Numbered from the stretch's first letter, positions 47,501-53,600 are shown. The stretch is 64,000 nucleotides of DNA from Meghimatium bilineatum (GCA_034231615.1 CM067314.1:11794263-11858262), one strand, 5' to 3'. The notes: generated by a model from the letters alone, not told the origin. Program-made: numbers and translations.

Positions 47501-50297
47501 CTTGAAAAAGCGAGTAATTTTCTATTTTATTAATTAAAATAAACATTGATGCTATAGTGGAATCCATATACTGTATAGAGCATACATTTTTAACAAGTTT
47601 CCCTATTTAACATCATCATCATTAAGTGCCGTCTCCGCAGTAAAGGTTGGCTGCAACAGACCTCCAACACCCCTTCTCTTGTTTTGTAATGCACTCAGCT
47701 AGACTATAACCTGTCCATCTTGTGATGTTACTCTCCCACTCGTACCTCTGCCTACCTCTTGCACGCTTCCCTTCGATTTTACCCTCAATCAAGTAGGGTC
47801 TTCAATAAGGTGTCATGTCTTTTAATGTGTCCAAAATATTTTATTTGTTTGATCTTTATTTCCTTTAATAATTTGTTTTTCATATTAAGTGCTGTTAGAA
47901 CATCTTTGTTTTCTTCTATTTCCATGATGTTCTCCCTATTCTTCTATATATCCACATTGCAAAGGCATATATTCAGTCTTCTAATTGTTTGTTTAGTGTT
48001 CATGTTTCTGAGCCATACATTAATATTCTTTCCGTGCACGAATCGGACTCATCGGACACATACAAACTCACAAATAAATTAGAAATTTTTTTAATTTTTG
48101 TTTTCATCGCATTTATTGTTTTTCATGCTATACTTGCTCATTTTCGCTTGCGAAGGAGGAACATCATCATCAATATAGAATATATGTAGCATTTTATAAT
48201 TCTCATTTTTAGCTTGTATTTTAGCTATTCCTATTCTCCTTTTAACTTCTGTTTCACGTCTGCCATTATTTGTGATTCCTATTTAACAACACTTGTCCAA
48301 ATCTGCTTTGTATTTATTCATTACTGTTTGTGTTGTATATAGCAGATGTCTGTTATTATGTACATTTTCTGTTGTTCCAGAGCAGGTTGTTATTTGGGGA
48401 ATTGACTGTATTCTTATATTTTGTTCATCTAATTTCTATGTGTATCTAGAGATATACTAGCTCCCTTACTCTGGTGTCCAAAAAAGGCAATCTTCTTTTT
48501 TTGGCCACTACATGAGACAGGCAGGTTTAGAGAACATAGTCACAACAGGCAAGATTGAAGGCACCAGAAACAGAGGGCGACAACGTGAGAAGATATTAGA
48601 CAGTTTGACAACCTGGCACGGCAAGGAAACAACAACGACTTTGATACATAATACTGTGGATAGAGAGCTGTGGAGAGCTTTGAACGCCTACGCCAGCCGT
48701 CATGGCACCTGATGATGATGGTGACTCTTTAAATAGTACAACCCTGGTTTAAATTATATTGACTTTGCATGTAGAAATTGGTGGAGGGGGGCTGGGCTTT
48801 TCTTGTTCAGGGTGCAAAAAATATGACCGCTGTCTTCTTTTCAGACATGTCGTAAAAAGTGACTAAGGAAAGATGTGAAATGGGCTGACAACCTGTCACT
48901 TATGTAGTAGGAGGCAACTAAGAAAAGTGGGGGGATGGGCTGACAACTTGTCACCAGTGAAAAAATCATTTTCACTGCATGTCTTGTCTCAATTTCTTAC
49001 TTTTGTCTTTCTGTCAAGTTTCTTGTCTCAATTTCTTACTTTTGTCTTCTGTCAAGTGGTTCCCACAAATGACGGAAAGATACACATCATTGAATATTGA
49101 ACCTTTGTCCTTTTGTGGCTGACTCCTAAGTAGCAGGGAATGCTACTTGTGCCATCACCGCAGACAAGTCAACAGATCTGGTGGAAGAATGATGAACTAG
49201 TTGGCCTAGAAACGATGTTGCTCCAGAAGATGTTGCACTTCTGCCAGGTTGTGATGGTCCTGGGATACTGCACTCAGAGATGCCTCCCTTTTGGGACTTT
49301 AAATACATCCTTTTAATATTGGAATATTTTAAAGTCTTAGATCTCCACAAACTCTTTTTTCCATCTTTTAGCAGAATTGTTGTTGACTCTGTGCCATGCC
49401 ACAATGTCATACTATGTAATATTTTCTCTCACTGTTATCCTCGATCTCTTTTGCCCTCAATCTTACACATTGTAATTATGTTCTCCAGACCTCCTTGCCT
49501 CATAACATGGCCAACAGATATAGACATGATCAAGTCAATAAGAAAGCCACAAACACCAACACAAGATGACTATCAAATTATGAACAGATCAGAACAAGTT
49601 ATAATTCTACGTCTCAGAACAGGACACAACCGACTCCGCAGTCACATGTATACAAAGTTCAAGATTGGCAACACGGCCATGTGTACATGTGGACAGGCAG
49701 CACAGAGTGCCAAACATATACTTCAAGAGTGTTCTAAGCATGAAATGCTGAAGCAGACATATTGGCCAGAAGAAACAACATTGGAATGAAAGCTCTATGG
49801 GTCACTGTATGAACTACAAAAGACAGTGAGTTTTATTCAGGAGATAGAATTACAGATATAGACATGTTTCAAGTGAACGAAAGAAGAAGAAGAAGAAGAT
49901 ATAGACATGTTTGAAGTGAGCAAAAGAAGAAGAATAACATGGCCAAAATAATAACGATTGTCCTTTTCTGATATTATTAAGTAACCTCATCTCAGATTTG
50001 ACTCTTTCGGCACATCTTTGTTAGTTTTTCTAACTGTCCTTGATACTCTAATTTTCCACTATCATGTTTATTGTCCAAGACACACATCCATATTCCATCA
50101 TGATAAACAATAAATAAACTAAATTGTTTCTTTTCTGGTGTTTAATAACTAATAGGCATAAATATTTTTTCCAGGTCACTCAGCTTTTAACTCGGCTCAA
50201 ATATTACATCAGCACTATGGTTCCACCTGGCAACAAACCATTTGATGATAAAGGAAACCCACGGTATCATCAAGGAGCATGGGTGCCTTGGCTGTAA
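22524..50297 (+). CDS. ARSB: arylsulfatase B-like sulfatase, complete gene, nine coding exons
   Basis: Seen: exons 22524-22664, 25341-25500, 33145-33257, 34757-34873, 35941-36063, 38730-38859, 41560-41713, 46072-46732 and 50175-50297 have GT/AG borders and matching phases. They join to 1722 nt, 573 residues plus stop. Family knowledge: ARSB (N-acetylgalactosamine-4-sulfatase) removes 4-sulfate from dermatan and chondroitin sulfate in lysosomes. All active-site residues are present: metal ligands D45, D46, D294, N295; formylglycine cysteine C84 in CTPTRS; K138 and H140 in GKWHLG; H230 in QSVH; K316 before LWEGGVRG. A hydrophobic N-terminus (about residues 9-24) fits a signal peptide, and at least seven N-x-S/T sites fit a lysosomal glycoprotein. 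Human ARSB is 533 residues, so length is typical. An in-frame TGA lies two codons before the ATG. Paralogues ARSI/ARSJ are the main alternative. Introns are filled with repeats but no exon is damaged. Confidence 0.93.
22684..23175 (+). repeat. 40-bp minisatellite in ARSB intron 1
   Basis: About twelve copies of a 40-bp unit (CTGTGTTATAGTGATGTTTC plus ACATTGTAATTTTGTATTCA). The first, slightly longer unit starts about 20 bp after the exon 1 donor. Copies differ by single bases only. Confidence 0.95.
23340..23830 (-). pseudogene. LINE-D C-terminal copy in ARSB intron 1
   Basis: The minus strand reads [55 protein letters not shown], then [18 protein letters not shown]. After a frame change it reads [17 protein letters not shown]. 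Confidence 0.85.
23980..24254 (-). mobile_element. SINE-L, full copy with 12-bp target duplication
   Basis: TGCAAAAGGTTT at 23968-23979 and 24255-24266. Sense strand is minus: it starts TGCCCGTGTGTTGCCTGGGC, holds AAAGGCGACTAAGGAGG, and ends GAGAACGAACGCAGAAGAAG, a GAA-type tail. This is the reference copy for the family here. Confidence 0.88.
24267..24769. other. unassigned intron sequence
   Basis: Contains two overlapping open frames of about 80 codons (24207-24452, 24398-24637) resembling nothing I know. Confidence 0.4.
24770..24990 (+). repeat. 33-bp minisatellite in ARSB intron 1
   Basis: Unit AATTTAGCACAGCTGGGATA plus TGTTACTTAGAAC, about six copies, with diverged copies at both ends and nearly identical ones in the middle. 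It lies about 50 bp upstream of the splice-site array. Confidence 0.9.
25036..25355 (+). repeat. 27/24-bp tandem array that contains the exon 2 splice acceptor
   Basis: Eleven upstream units (eight of 27 bp, three of 24 bp; 288 bp in all from 25053 to 25340). Each holds CATTAATACAG followed by GGCTACAAT(A)ATGTC, the acceptor and first 15 bases of ARSB exon 2. Units are in frame with exon 2 and free of stops (read as GYNNVSLIQ or GYNVSLIQ). Slight variants include ACAGGAC and ACAGAGC. See findings. Confidence 0.95.
25341..25500 (+). CDS. ARSB: ARSB exon 2 (catalytic cysteine)
   Basis: It opens with [10 protein letters not shown] and carries the sulfatase signature [14 protein letters not shown]; the cysteine is the residue that formylglycine-generating enzyme converts. 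The donor is ACG G|GTATGT, phase 1. The acceptor AG at 25339-25340 is the last of twelve near-identical AGs created by the tandem array just upstream, so the true 5' edge of this exon is ambiguous in multiples of 24-27 nt. I chose the copy that gives the gapless family motif ADDLGYNDV. Confidence 0.9.
25580..25670 (-). mobile_element. LINE-T 3' end
   Basis: CTTGCAGCATCAGGGGTAGA and the following T-rich part match the 3' end at 1051-1130. Confidence 0.65.
25680..25965 (+). pseudogene. LINE-C 3' end
   Basis: Near-identical to 21190-21463 (CTGTTTGGTCATATAAAGAG, GGAAGAGTACCTGGGAAGAG, TTCTGGAAGGAATACGTCAC) but with one stop and a frame change. Confidence 0.88.
26082..26445 (+). repeat. 71-bp minisatellite in ARSB intron 2
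   Basis: Five copies at an exact 71-bp step beginning near CATGACATTCATGAGTCTGC. The bases after CCGAATT alternate between ATAG and GTAG. Because 71 is not a multiple of three, the long antisense reading frames here shift frame from copy to copy and are not genes. Confidence 0.93.
26644..27712 (-). mobile_element. mariner element, internally deleted, TA target duplication
   Basis: Perfect 31-bp terminal inverted repeats (26644-26674 and 27682-27712, starting CGAGGCGTGTTCAAATGAAA) flanked by TA at 26642-26643 and 27713-27714. The minisatellite continues on both sides, so it jumped into the array. It carries one transposase reading frame on the minus strand. Confidence 0.95.
26766..27575 (-). 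pseudogene. mariner transposase with catalytic-core deletion
   Basis: A 269-residue frame against about 340-350 usual for mariner. The N-terminal helix-turn-helix region (residues ~20-125), WVPRML and the first catalytic Asp in [12 protein letters not shown] are present. The sequence then jumps from PKPKKFKTQ to [17 protein letters not shown], removing the stretch that normally holds the second Asp (HDNARPH region). The frame is kept, so a catalytically dead but possibly DNA-binding protein could be made. The third acidic site should lie near DFHLFGPL, where S/D is still present. Confidence 0.9.
31310..31650 (-). mobile_element. SINE-F copy (head 1 plus shared tail)
   Basis: Antisense match to 21720-22130. 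Contains TTGTATAGATGACATGCCAT, the start of the shared tail. Confidence 0.75.
31655..32095. other. intron sequence with small repeat pieces
   Basis: 31830-31900 is a SINE-L piece (GTTTTACAGCTTTGCTGTTA). 31940-32025 resembles the 3' end of the RNase H LINE at 63290-63900 ([10 protein letters not shown] against [10 protein letters not shown]). Confidence 0.5.
32100..32725 (+). pseudogene. LINE-B C-terminal copy
   Basis: [52 protein letters not shown], then in other frames the [16 protein letters not shown] end. Resembles 43330-43880 and 55170-55640. Confidence 0.8.
32735..33065 (+). mobile_element. SINE-G head copy
   Basis: GGTTGCTGATCCAGCGGTCC through AATGGCATTATATTGCTG to TGAGTCACTGTGCCTCTGCG matches 42465-42785, and 5815-8125 in antisense. 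It lacks the F tail. Confidence 0.75.
33145..33257 (+). CDS. ARSB: ARSB exon 3
   Basis: Acceptor TTTTTGTAG|GA and donor AAG|GTGAGG. It encodes [20 protein letters not shown] and ends with RSHIVGK, whose lysine is catalytic and is completed by WHLG in the next exon. Phase 1 in, phase 0 out. A LINE copy has inserted only 72 bp downstream in the intron (33329-33886). Confidence 0.9.
33329..33886 (-). mobile_element. LINE-W, 5'-truncated copy with 11-bp target duplication
   Basis: ATGTAATTGAT at 33318-33328 and 33887-33897. The minus strand is open for 181 codons: RNase H motifs [12 protein letters not shown] and [19 protein letters not shown], then the C-terminus [20 protein letters not shown] and [15 protein letters not shown], running into a (CTAA)n tail. 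Intact frame and perfect duplication suggest a recent insertion. Confidence 0.92.
34320..34570 (-). mobile_element. repeat family N
   Basis: Antisense partner of 20080-20365 (CTAGCGATTTGCATGCAA, GTTCCGTTTAATTATG, CCACTGATTCTTGTATAGTA). Confidence 0.65.
34757..34873 (+). CDS. ARSB: ARSB exon 4 (WHLG motif)
   Basis: Acceptor ATTTACAG, donor TTG|GTGAGA; 39 codons, phase 0 on both sides. It encodes [19 protein letters not shown] followed by a G/Y/D-rich stretch ([10 protein letters not shown]), which lines up with the GKWHLGM...RRGFDTYFGYLLGSEDYY region of ARSB-type sulfatases. The histidine of WHLG is part of the active site. Confidence 0.9.
35440..35710 (-). mobile_element. SINE-Q copy
   Basis: Antisense match to 48770-49110: CACAAAAGGACAAAGGT, AAGACAAAAGTAAGAAATTG, GTCAGCC...CCCCCC, TTTAGTCACCTCGTGCAACA. 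The last piece is the complement of the TAAGTGACTAAGG-type motif shared with SINE-L. Confidence 0.7.
35941..36063 (+). CDS. ARSB: ARSB exon 5
   Basis: The acceptor follows a T-rich tract and GCTAG; the donor is GAG|GTCAGT. Forty-one codons, phase 0. It encodes [19 protein letters not shown] then [21 protein letters not shown], matching the 'ALDFRDG ... YSTNIFTKRAIALI' part of ARSB. Two N-glycosylation sequons (NYT, NKS). Confidence 0.88.
36085..36410 (+). mobile_element. LINE-M 3' end in ARSB intron 5
   Basis: Open for 100 codons: [56 protein letters not shown], ending SNVVPLRP. It starts about 20 bp after the exon 5 donor and has a TTGATATATTGATTGATT tail. 36415-37640 beyond it shows nothing recognisable. 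Confidence 0.85.
36411..37639. other. unassigned intron sequence
   Basis: About 1.2 kb of AT-rich DNA; no repeat partner in the window. Confidence 0.45.
37690..37862 (+). repeat. roughly 60-bp triple repeat in ARSB intron 5
   Basis: Three diverged copies, each with GCTTTGGAGAAACCACC (A for G in the third) followed by TATTGGA or TATTAGA, and, between copies, GGATCTTGTGTGAAT. Confidence 0.85.
37905..38155 (+). mobile_element. SINE-L copy
   Basis: Sense-strand copy: CTGAAAGGGGAGCAAAAAAA, CATCCCATAGGTCAGTGACC, CAGAAGTTGGATGTGTC, TCTCCAGACTACATCCTGGT. Confidence 0.8.
38215..38400 (+). pseudogene. LINE-E 3' end
   Basis: With frame changes reads [24 protein letters not shown] basic block and ...[19 protein letters not shown], matching [12 protein letters not shown] ... 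SALCAVFGP of the copy at 12474-13062. Confidence 0.65.
38420..38538. repeat. family O tail plus (TA)n(GA)n microsatellite
   Basis: AAAATGCTGGGTTGACAACT and CCTGAATAGGATATGCTACC match 41315-41345. Then TA repeats at about 38468-38512 and GA repeats to 38538. Confidence 0.8.
38730..38859 (+). CDS. ARSB: ARSB exon 6 (QSVH motif)
   Basis: Of two close AGs, the second (CAAGCTCAG|CCT) is required by phase and gives [13 protein letters not shown], the conserved sulfatase strand ending in an active-site histidine. The donor is TATGCAG|GTGTAA, phase 1. It ends with ENEKRRIYA, matching the 'D.NR.YAGMV' segment of the family. Confidence 0.88.
38935..39865 (+). pseudogene. LINE-U reverse transcriptase and C-terminus
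   Basis: Blocks [34 protein letters not shown] (catalytic YADD intact), [58 protein letters not shown], then [11 protein letters not shown] and ending NLHCRDVT. Frameshifts between blocks. The second block is open at 39202-39540. Confidence 0.88.
39905..40985 (-). pseudogene. LINE-V reverse transcriptase, one in-frame stop
   Basis: Minus frames at 40786-41010, 40194-40799 and 39909-40178. RT motifs: [87 protein letters not shown] (YTDD in place of YADD). A single TGA separates the last two frames, which are otherwise in register. The RNase H part is not attached. Confidence 0.88.
40985..41100 (-). mobile_element. SINE-L fragment
   Basis: GAGATGGGACAGCCAACTCC, CCTTAGTCGTCGATTATG, CTTTGCTCTCCTTTTGG match the SINE-L 5' half; it abuts the LINE-V fragment. 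Confidence 0.75.
41150..41345 (+). mobile_element. family O, SINE-like
   Basis: GAATTAGCACAGAGCGAGTC, GAGTTCAATCCCC (B-box-like) and the tail AATGCTGTGTTGATGGCTAT / CCTGAATAGGATACACTACC. The same tail is at 38420-38465. Confidence 0.6.
41365..41490. repeat. (TTA)n/(TTG)n microsatellite
   Basis: Interrupted ATT/GTT trinucleotides just before the exon 7 region. Confidence 0.95.
41560..41713 (+). CDS. ARSB: ARSB exon 7 (TDNGG motif)
   Basis: Acceptor CCCTGTAG, donor CTTCG|GTGAGT, phase 1 in and 2 out. It encodes [17 protein letters not shown] and [14 protein letters not shown], containing the Asp and Asn metal ligands (D294, N295). It ends in NNFPLR, matching 'GGNNWPLRG' of ARSB. Confidence 0.9.
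41750..42200 (-). mobile_element. SINE-L copy split by SINE-K
   Basis: CCATTCTCGAACTCCTG...CAGATTAATAGG at 41760-41788 continues at 42088-42200 with ATGTAGTCTG and GCCTGACATATTC. The gap is the SINE-K insertion. Confidence 0.85.
41789..42087 (-). mobile_element. SINE-K, 299 bp, with 12-bp target duplication
   Basis: CAGATTAATAGG at 41777-41788 and 42088-42099. Antisense match to 684-905. Its left-end sequence in sense contains one copy of the 40-bp unit that forms the array at 391-683. No RNA polymerase III box is obvious. Confidence 0.88.
42465..43085 (+). mobile_element. SINE-G head joined to the F tail
   Basis: 42465-42880 matches 32735-33065 and extends it; 42920-43085 is the tail shared with SINE-F (TGTATAGATGACATGCCATG ... 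GTGAGACCCACAGACGCAAC). Confidence 0.75.
43330..43880 (+). pseudogene. LINE-B copy split by a SINE
   Basis: AAATGAAGTGTCTAAGAAAA, GAGAATGAACCCATAACAAT, ATAAAGCCACAGGTAGAAAG resume after 43771 as CTTGAACAAACATGGACTCG, parallel to 32320-32680. Several stops. Confidence 0.8.
43573..43770 (+). mobile_element. 198-bp SINE with GAA tail and 10-bp target duplication
   Basis: AAAGAAATCC at 43563-43572 and 43771-43780. It ends ATGAGAGCGAACGCTGAAGA then (AGA)n, the same 3' end as SINE-L. The 5' part (CAAACCTGAAATTAAGGACT) is unlike SINE-L. Confidence 0.85.
44043..44306 (+). mobile_element. LINE-W 3' end with 11-bp target duplication
   Basis: ACATTATGTGA at 44032-44042 and 44307-44317. It encodes the same C-terminus as 33329-33886 ([20 protein letters not shown] ... 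[15 protein letters not shown]) with only a few changes, then a CTAA/ACTAA tail of about 60 bp. Confidence 0.92.
44495..44935. mobile_element. hAT-like MITE
   Basis: Ends CAGTAGTTCTCATTGTGG and GGTTGAGAATCATTG are imperfect inverted copies of the CAGTGGTTCTCAACCT type. No matching 8-bp flanks. Confidence 0.55.
45355..46045 (+). repeat. 22-bp degenerate minisatellite before ARSB exon 8
   Basis: Two blocks (about 45365-45455 with CATCCATCAACATTTCATCA, and 45585-46045 with TGTCCACCAAATTAAACACC) share a 22-bp step. The right block ends 26 bp before the exon 8 acceptor. From about 45863 to 46069 it contains no AG dinucleotide. Confidence 0.88.
46072..46732 (+). CDS. ARSB: ARSB exon 8 (C-terminal domain)
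   Basis: The largest exon (661 nt). It opens with [20 protein letters not shown], carrying the last active-site lysine (K316), then the C-terminal region with [23 protein letters not shown]-like YKLLVG, and [16 protein letters not shown] just before the donor GTG|GTGAGT. The acceptor CTATTTAG follows a 22-bp minisatellite that contains no AG for about 200 nt. Confidence 0.92.
46858..47108 (-). mobile_element. tRNA-derived SINE in ARSB intron 8
   Basis: The minus strand starts ATCTCCCTAGTATAGTGGTT with A box (TATAGTGGTTAAG, 47082-47094) and B box (GGTTCGAATCC, 47043-47053), spaced as in a tRNA. A roughly 180-bp unrelated body follows (GTTATCACTTGAAGCTACGG). It is not a tRNA gene: the acceptor stem does not close after the B box. 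Confidence 0.8.
47312..47455 (-). mobile_element. LINE-H 3' end
   Basis: TTCTTCTTGTTCACAGTTTG to TCCTCCCGTAAC matches 50583-50725. Confidence 0.85.
47625..48290 (-). pseudogene. LINE-U 3' end, interrupted
   Basis: Antisense match to 39330-39865 (CATTAAGTGCCGTCTCCGCA at the 3' end). It is split at 48024-48175 by about 150 bp ending TTCGCTTGCGAAGGAGGAAC, related to SINE-J at 52560-53030; ATATT flanks both sides. Confidence 0.8.
48505..48720 (+). pseudogene. LINE-D 3' end, open
   Basis: Reads [39 protein letters not shown] and ends [16 protein letters not shown]. The 6290-6475 copy is a diverged relative. Confidence 0.85.
48770..49110 (+). mobile_element. SINE-Q copy
   Basis: TGTCGTAAAAAGTGACTAAGG, GGCTGACAACCTGTCAC and a doubled segment TTCTTGTCTCAATTTCTTAC at 48985-49055. 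Partner of 35440-35710. Confidence 0.7.
49130..49515 (-). pseudogene. LINE-D 3' end
   Basis: The minus strand reads [35 protein letters not shown] and [15 protein letters not shown] across one frame change. Confidence 0.75.
49520..49945 (+). pseudogene. LINE-H 3' end with zinc knuckle
   Basis: [59 protein letters not shown] (CxC...H...C knuckle). It ends in (GAA)n at 49880-49898, followed by a second copy of the last 30 bases and tail. Confidence 0.88.
50175..50297 (+). CDS. ARSB: ARSB exon 9 (C-terminus and stop)
   Basis: Acceptor TTTTTTCCAG, then [20 protein letters not shown] and the terminal [10 protein letters not shown] followed by TAA. This matches the family C-terminus '..VTKLLSRLQFY...GVWGPWM'. 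No AATAAA lies close behind the stop; the nearest variant is TATAAA near 50513, inside downstream sequence next to a LINE. Confidence 0.88.
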   Translation, partial: VTQLLTRLKYYISTMVPPGNKPFDDKGNPRYHQGAWVPWL

Positions 50298-50582
50298 AGT
50301 CTTTTTGTGCCTTGGCTACAGGATTTAGTAATGCCTCGACTTTAAGATAGAATGTCCACTAGAGTGTGTTTTACAGTCAGTTATTGTGATTGTATAGTGA
50401 CCAAACTATGTTTTGATTAAGAAAAAATATTTTGCAGATTGTTTGTTTGCACTTGGTATACATAATCATGTACTTTTTCACTTGGTATACATTGATGTTT
50501 TTCAAGATGTTTTATAAAGTGGTGGATGTGTTCCAAACCGATCTTTATACAAACAGCTGGAGTAATCACACACATGGAGTCT

Positions 50583-51805
50583 TCTTCTTCTTGTTCACAG
50601 TTTGGCATGTCTACACAGCAAGTCCAGTTTTCTTAATAAATGCTGCTGTATTTGAGAGCTCCTCAGTGCTCCCATACATCTTTCTGTGGATATCCATCTC
50701 TGTGGGCCAGTGTTCTTCCCTTAACTGGTTTAGTGTATTACAGTCTTGCAGGATATGTTCAGCGGTCTGTGCTGCCTGCCCACAAGGGCACAGAGGTGAT
50801 AGGACCAGTCTTAGTCTATTTAAGTGGCTGTTTAATCTGTTGTCCTGCTCTGAGGTGGAAGATAATAACCTGCTCTGCTCTATCGAGATAGTGGTAATTG
50901 TCTTTTGGGTGGTGACTTTCCTGGTAGCTTTGATGAGGGTCCTCTTTTCTTGGTAGGTGATTTCTTGGTCTTTTTGTTCCTGTGTTGCTCCATCCTTTGC
51001 CAGTCTATCTGCCTCTTCATTTCCTGGTATGCCACAGTGGTATGGTATCCACTGTAGTACTACCCTTCTTTGGATGCTAACTTCTCGTATGGCTTCCTTC
51101 AAGTCTGGCAGTTTATCGCTCTCAAAGGCTTGTAGGACAGACATAGCTTCTAAGATATACCACCTGTTGACATTGGCTTGTTGTGTTTTTAATTATTTCT
51201 GCAGCCATGTTTATAGCCTGTACTTCTGCAGAGTAGTTGTAGCAGAATATTCCAGTTGGTGAACATGTGGATTCATTTTCTTTTTCTTGATATTTTATGT
51301 ACACGCCAGCACCTCCATTCTTTACTGTTCTGGTTGCTGATCCGTCTGTATATACTTGTATCCATGTTTCTCTGGGGTACATATCTTCAATCATGTTGCA
51401 TACTATTGTTTTCTTTTGAAGATTATTCAGTTCTATCATAGTGTGGTAGTTGTTTATGATGGTTCTGATAGTGAGATTTGGGTATTGCTCCCACGGAACT
51501 GGAAAAAGTGTTGGTGATATCTCTCTTTTTATGTCTGATAGTTCTTCCTTATATTTTCTGTTTAGTTTTTTGATCGGTGTATAAAACTGCTCTTCTTCAG
51601 TCTTCCACTGGCTAGGTCACTGTGTCTGGCCCTCATTGGATGTGCTGGCATGGTACTTTTCTGCATTGACCATGGTCTTAGTGTCTCGCCTGTATGGTAA
51701 GGGGGTAATGCCTGTAATTTTTTCCATTTCATTTATGGGAGAGGTCTTCATGGCACCTGTGATAAGGCTAAGTGCTTGATTTTGTACCTTGTTCAGGGCT
51801 TATAG
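50583..51805 (-). pseudogene. LINE-H, RNase H region to 3' end, one frameshift
   Basis: Just downstream of the ARSB stop, opposite strand. Minus frames: RT end (GAMKTSPINEMEKITGITPL), RNase H WIQVYTDGSATRTVKNGGAG and YNYSAEVQAINMAAEI (51122-51439). A frameshift near 51150 follows, then SVLQAFESDKLPDLKEAIRE, WIPYHCGIPGNEEADRLAKD and LCPCGQAAQTAEHILQDC (50611-51144), ending in a GAA tail. Confidence 0.9.
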
Positions 51806-51949
51806 ATTGGAGTTGGCTGCATTATGTACTTACTTTTGTTTTATGGTTCACATGGGTAAATAAAGTATTAATTATATCAGTGCTCAACATTTTTGCTATA
51901 TCTTCCAGTATTGTATTAAAAATGTCTAATTCAGTACAATGAACATTTT

Positions 51950-52240
51950 GAAGCCATATGAATTCATACATATAAGTTTGTAGCATATGTCAGTGTGTGC
52001 CACATGAATTCATACATATTAGTTTGTAGCATATGTCAGTGTGCCACATGAATTCATACATATAAGTTTGTAGCATACGTCAGTGTGTGCCACATGAATT
52101 CATACATATTAGTTTGTAGCATATGTCAGTGTGTACCACATGAATTCATACATATTAGTTTGTAGCATATGTCAGTGTGTACCACATGAACTCATAAATT
52201 GTGTACCACATGAATTCATACATATAAGATTGTCAGTGTG
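51950..52240 (+). repeat. 46-bp tandem repeat
   Basis: About six copies of a unit with CACATGAATTCATACATATT followed by AGTTTGTAGCATATGTCAGT and GTGTRC, with length variation at the GTGTG end and a shortened last copy. Confidence 0.9.
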
Positions 52241-52244
52241 TATC

Positions 52245-52559
52245 CCATTGTTTAAGGTTGATTACGTTCCTTTGCAGAACGGCAATATCTTTCGATGGAT
52301 TGCTTATGTACTCCAGTTACTGGATACACGAAGTGCAGAGAATAATGCACAGTTTTGCGTGGCAACTGAATTATATGCTCATCATCAAGTCTGTAGAAGG
52401 GGACAGTGTTTTTCACCCCCTTCCCCCCCCCTCCTCATAAAAATTATTTTCAGTACCAGGAATTTTGTGAAAAAGTAGATAAACCCCCTTCCTTACTGAA
52501 GATGTTATCTACAGCCCTGCTCACCATTTATTTGATATCACAGCACTTCCTGGACGAAT
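52245..52559. other. unassigned stretch
   Basis: A C run near 52420-52434; nothing else recognised. Confidence 0.4.
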
Positions 52560-53030
52560 TCATTTTTTTATAGTAGATAGTACAGTTGCCATTGATCTGT
52601 CTGGTACAGGAATCATTAACCGCTTCGGCGTGTTAAATAACTGAAGGCGGCAAATGGGATCTGTGCCCATAGCTTCTGATGTATGGGCCCATGTCTTTCC
52701 CAGCATATAAAGTCTGGATGCGGCGTACTGTGCAAAGGAGCTCAACTAACATGGGCCACTAGGCAGAAAGGTGTCATTCAGCTAGCTTCGTAGAGCGTCA
52801 AAGAGCATGGTGAGACAGTAAGGCACCCTGGTCATCTACTGCACCCCGACACACACCCAGTTGTCTTGACTCGTCTTGCCACTGAGACCATATGTGTAGG
52901 GACGAGAGAGTGAGGTTGCCGACAGTGCTCAACTCTCCCTCACTTTAATCAAATTTTTCATAGCGCAAGTCATGGCTTATGCCATGCTCATCTTCGCTTG
53001 CGTAGGAGGAACATCATCACAGGAATCATA
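52560..53030 (-). mobile_element. SINE-J copy
   Basis: The 3' part (TCATCTTCGCTTGCGTAGGA, GGAACATCATCA) recurs at 48130-48175, and the CTCACTCTC/GGCAAGACGAGTC part recurs at 58225-58490. Non-coding. Confidence 0.6.
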
Positions 53031-53329
53031 AAACATTCTCTTGTTTCACGACAGATCCCACTGAACACTGGCTGTAATAAAACGCATGACCAACCCAGTA
53101 TTTTCGCATTATGAATACATTTTCATCATGGTAGTTTGTCCGCCCATAACAACAGGCAATTGAAATTTATTGTAAGCAGACAAATTAGTGAGACTCGTGA
53201 AATTCATGAGTCAAGGTCTGAGCTTACACACCTTTGGCGTTAATAACGATACTGCAAACACATATGACCATTTATTCAGCTTTGAAACACTGAAGTAAAA
53301 AGGAACCCATAATACAGCTAAAGCTGGCT

Positions 53330-53600
53330 TTTAAACATATTAAGAGGGAAGTTATGTTTTTTGGGCCATATGAAGAAAGACGACGTCATGGAACGAGTGT
53401 TGTTGGTGGAGATGATAGAAGGTAGTAGAGGCAAAGGTCGACCAAGATGTAGCTGGTTAAGAGATATTCAGGAATGCATGCACATGTCGCTAGAGGAGGA
53501 GGGACAATTTGCCAGATACTGCTGGGATTTCTGGAGATTCATAAGGAAGACTGTTTGGGAAATAATACATCACATGACCACACAAAATACAATTTAGACA
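53330..53600 (+). pseudogene. LINE-C related C-terminal fragment
   Basis: FLGHMKKDDVMERVLLVEMI, GSRGKGRPRCSWLRDIQECM, HMSLEEEGQFARYCWDFWRF. Open frame of 78 codons, closer to the copy at 59420-59650 than to 21086-21463. Confidence 0.8.

Noticed and set aside
48040-48080. Hammerhead ribozyme (CGATGAG and GGAAAG near each other on the minus strand)
   Set aside because: Core lacks the required CTGATGA and GAAA at the correct places; stems do not form properly.
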